Source of the DNA: Ktedonobacterales bacterium
GTDB taxonomy: Bacteria; Chloroflexota; Ktedonobacteria; Ktedonobacterales; JADMIN01
Length of the DNA stretch: 5,956 nt
Direction of reading: 5' to 3'
Assembly (NCBI GenBank): GCA_025450405.1
Contig: JANWHL010000296.1
Span: forward strand, 1-5,956
Shown: positions 4,617 to 5,956 of the stretch, one piece after another
Layout of the letters: every line of letters starts with the position of its first letter
Numbering within the stretch: the stretch's first letter is position 1
Translations under genes and position numbers: made by a program
The notes under the pieces: model-generated
The model's database searches: none
Seen by the model: only the letters and a program-made list of their open reading frames with translations
Told to the model about the DNA's origin: nothing

Positions 4617-5888
4617 ATGTTCGACATGAGTACAGTCGCGAGTCTCGGTTCCGGCCTCGAGCCGGTGCTGGGCTATTTCGTCCTCAACATCGACCCAATT
4701 CTGTTCCGCATCGGCCCGATCGCCATCCATTGGTACGGCCTCGCGTACGTCGTCGGCATCTCCATCGCGCTCTTCGTGGTGAGCCGCTGGGCCCGGCGCC
4801 TGGGCATCCACGACGACCAAATCTGGTCCACCTTCCTCTGGACCGCCCTCGGCGGCCTCATCGGGGGCCGGCTATACTACGTCATCCAGCAGCCAGACCT
4901 CTGGCAGAACTTCATCCTCAAGCCAATCAACATCATCGCGGTCTGGGACGGCGGTATGGCCTTCTTTGGCGCCATCTTCCTCGGCTCGATCACACTCTTC
5001 ATCATGGCGCCGCGCTACAATTTCAGCCCTTGGCTCGCGCTCGACGGCGGCGCGCTCTTCGCGGCGGTGGGCCAGATCTTCGGCCGTTTCGGCAACATCG
5101 TCAACGGCGACATCGTCGGCTACGCCTATACCAGCGGCCCCATCACGGTGCCGGGCGACACCTGCGCCCACGCGCCGTGCATCGCTTTCGTCCCCGACGC
5201 CCACATCCCCTGGTGGGCGACGATGTACCTCAACCCCAACGCTTTCCATGCCCAGTTCATACCCTATCAGCCGGCCGCTCTCTACGAAATCGGCCTCAAC
5301 CTGATCATGCTCGCGATCCTCTGGCAGCTGCGCTTCATCCTGCCGCGTGTCGTCCGCGCCGGCTACTTCTTCGCGGCCTACCTGGCGATGTACGCCATCA
5401 GTCAGTTCATCGTCTTCTTCGCGCGCGACAACGTCATCACGCCCTTCCTCGGCATCGACTCCCTCAAACAGGCCCAGTGGACCGCCGTCTTCGTTTTCGT
5501 CTTCCTGGTGCCGGCCGTCTTCCTCCTCGCGCGGCGCTACTCCAAGCCCTGGCCGTACTCTTACCTGCACCCCGTGCCCTGGCCGCCCGCCGCCGATGAA
5601 GTCGGCACCCCCGCGCGCCCCGGCACCGTCCGACCCGCGACGGTCACCCGCGCTTCGCTCGCGGCCCGCGCGTCCACCACCGCGAAGTCCACCCAGGCGA
5701 AGGCTTCCGCGGCGAAATCCACCCAGGCCAAGACCGCCCGCGCCTCCGCGGCCGATGGTCCGACCGGTGCCGGCGACACCCCCGACAGCGCCACGCCAGA
5801 CCTCTCGCCCTGGCAGCCCGCGCACCCCACCGGTGGCCAGTTGCGCAACATCTTTGGCACCCCGCAAGCTTCGGAGGAGCCCGCCTAG
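4617..5888 (+). CDS. lgt: Prolipoprotein diacylglyceryl transferase (Lgt), divergent, with long low-complexity tail
   Basis: An integral membrane enzyme that moves diacylglycerol from phosphatidylglycerol to the lipobox cysteine of prelipoproteins, the first step of lipoprotein maturation. The 423 residues show the family layout: IDPILFRIGPIAIHWYGLAY (25-44), GGLIGGRLYYVI (79-90), VWDGGMAFFGAI (109-120), the signature GRFGNIVNGDIVG (156-168) and YQPAALYE (217-224). About seven membrane spans can be placed (34-56, 68-90, 108-130, 138-158, 222-242, 248-268, 288-306). Oddities: the signature has Ile for Phe and Asp for the usual Glu; the E. coli His103 position is Phe117; the motif holding E. 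coli Arg239 and Glu243 reads ISQFIVFFARDN (261-272), with Gln263 and Phe267 at those places in a by-eye alignment. Residues after about 310 form an Ala/Thr/Lys/Pro-rich tail of some 110 residues absent from E. coli Lgt, with a 10-residue repeat. Assignment to the family is firm; full activity is less certain. Confidence 0.92.
   Translation: MFDMSTVASLGSGLEPVLGYFVLNIDPILFRIGPIAIHWYGLAYVVGISIALFVVSRWARRLGIHDDQIWSTFLWTALGGLIGGRLYYVIQQPDLWQNFILKPINIIAVWDGGMAFFGAIFLGSITLFIMAPRYNFSPWLALDGGALFAAVGQIFGRFGNIVNGDIVGYAYTSGPITVPGDTCAHAPCIAFVPDAHIPWWATMYLNPNAFHAQFIPYQPAALYEIGLNLIMLAILWQLRFILPRVVRAGYFFAAYLAMYAISQFIVFFARDNVITPFLGIDSLKQAQWTAVFVFVFLVPAVFLLARRYSKPWPYSYLHPVPWPPAADEVGTPARPGTVRPATVTRASLAARASTTAKSTQAKASAAKSTQAKTARASAADGPTGAGDTPDSATPDLSPWQPAHPTGGQLRNIFGTPQASEEPA
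5682..5732 (+). repeat. Imperfect direct repeat, 21 bases at 30-base period, in the lgt tail
   Basis: Two copies (5682-5702 and 5712-5732) differ at two third-codon positions and encode AKSTQAK twice, ten residues apart (356-362 and 366-372). The surrounding Ala/Ser/Thr/Lys-rich stretch suggests growth by slippage or duplication under selection for the protein sequence, since both differences are silent. Confidence 0.7.
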
Positions 5889-5893
5889 CCCGT

Positions 5894-5909
5894 GCGCCCC
5901 ACCGGGCGC
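5894..5909 (+). terminator. GC hairpin just after lgt, weak terminator candidate
   Basis: GCGCCC and GGGCGC pair around CACC, starting 5 bases after the lgt stop codon. No U tract follows, so intrinsic termination is uncertain. The remaining bases to the window end show no supported gene. Confidence 0.25.
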
Positions 5910-5956
5910 CACCCAACTCACCGGCATGGCGTCACCCACATTCATGGCGACCCGCC

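Noticed and set aside
4872..5945. 357-residue open frame on the minus strand opposite lgt
   Set aside because: It mirrors the lgt codons, is composed of Gly, Arg, Asp and Glu runs, and has no family motif. The plus-strand Lgt reading is clear.
5926..5956. ATG codons at 5926 and 5944 as the start of a next gene
   Set aside because: Only ten codons are visible, with no ribosome site or recognisable sequence.

Overview
This is a GC-rich window with strong G/C preference at third codon positions. It holds five protein-coding genes and no RNA genes, insertion sequences or CRISPR. The gene families are bacterial and mostly housekeeping. Three traits suggest a high-GC Gram-positive-type or Chloroflexota-like (for example Thermomicrobia-like) bacterium: a divergent Lgt with a YQPAALYE-type motif, a secreted one-domain protein with a proline/glycine/arginine tail, and alanine/threonine/lysine-rich low-complexity tails. 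That placement is inference and only moderately confident.

Layout from left to right. (1) 1-282, + strand: the last 93 codons of an HtrA/DegP-type protease, covering its PDZ domain; the catalytic part lies outside the window. (2) 283-417: a short convergent intergenic stretch with two adjacent perfect hairpins. (3) 418-1647, - strand: an unrecognised surface protein with signal peptide, Ig-like extracytoplasmic domain, Thr/Pro/Ala linker, one membrane span and a 170-residue Gly/Pro/Arg tail. A good sigma70-like promoter lies at 1802-1831. (4) 1915-3384, - strand: UDP-glucose 6-dehydrogenase with every main catalytic motif and an unusual C-terminal extension of about 55 residues. (5) 3593-4279, - strand: a glyoxalase-II-like metallo-beta-lactamase-fold hydrolase. 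(6) 4280-4616: a divergent control region with back-to-back extended -10 promoters and, on the lgt side, a long leader with hairpins. (7) 4617-5888, + strand: prolipoprotein diacylglyceryl transferase (Lgt) with a long repeat-bearing tail. The last 68 bases hold a small hairpin and no supported gene.

Three products act at or for the cell envelope: the HtrA-type protease (envelope protein quality control), the single-pass surface protein, and Lgt (lipoprotein maturation). Ugd makes UDP-glucuronate, a precursor for capsule or other surface polysaccharide. The hydrolase is a cytosolic detoxification-type enzyme with no obvious functional link. The three minus-strand genes lie head to tail but are separated by 208 and 267 bases, and at least one has its own promoter, so they look like separate transcripts rather than a tight operon. 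No stretch above 300 bases lacks a gene apart from the 337-base divergent region 4280-4616, whose contents are itemised.

No clearly new multi-gene system is visible. The points most worth a second look are the Lgt substitutions at positions important in the E. coli enzyme, the lysine-free Arg/Gly/Pro tail of the surface protein, and the structured lgt leader.
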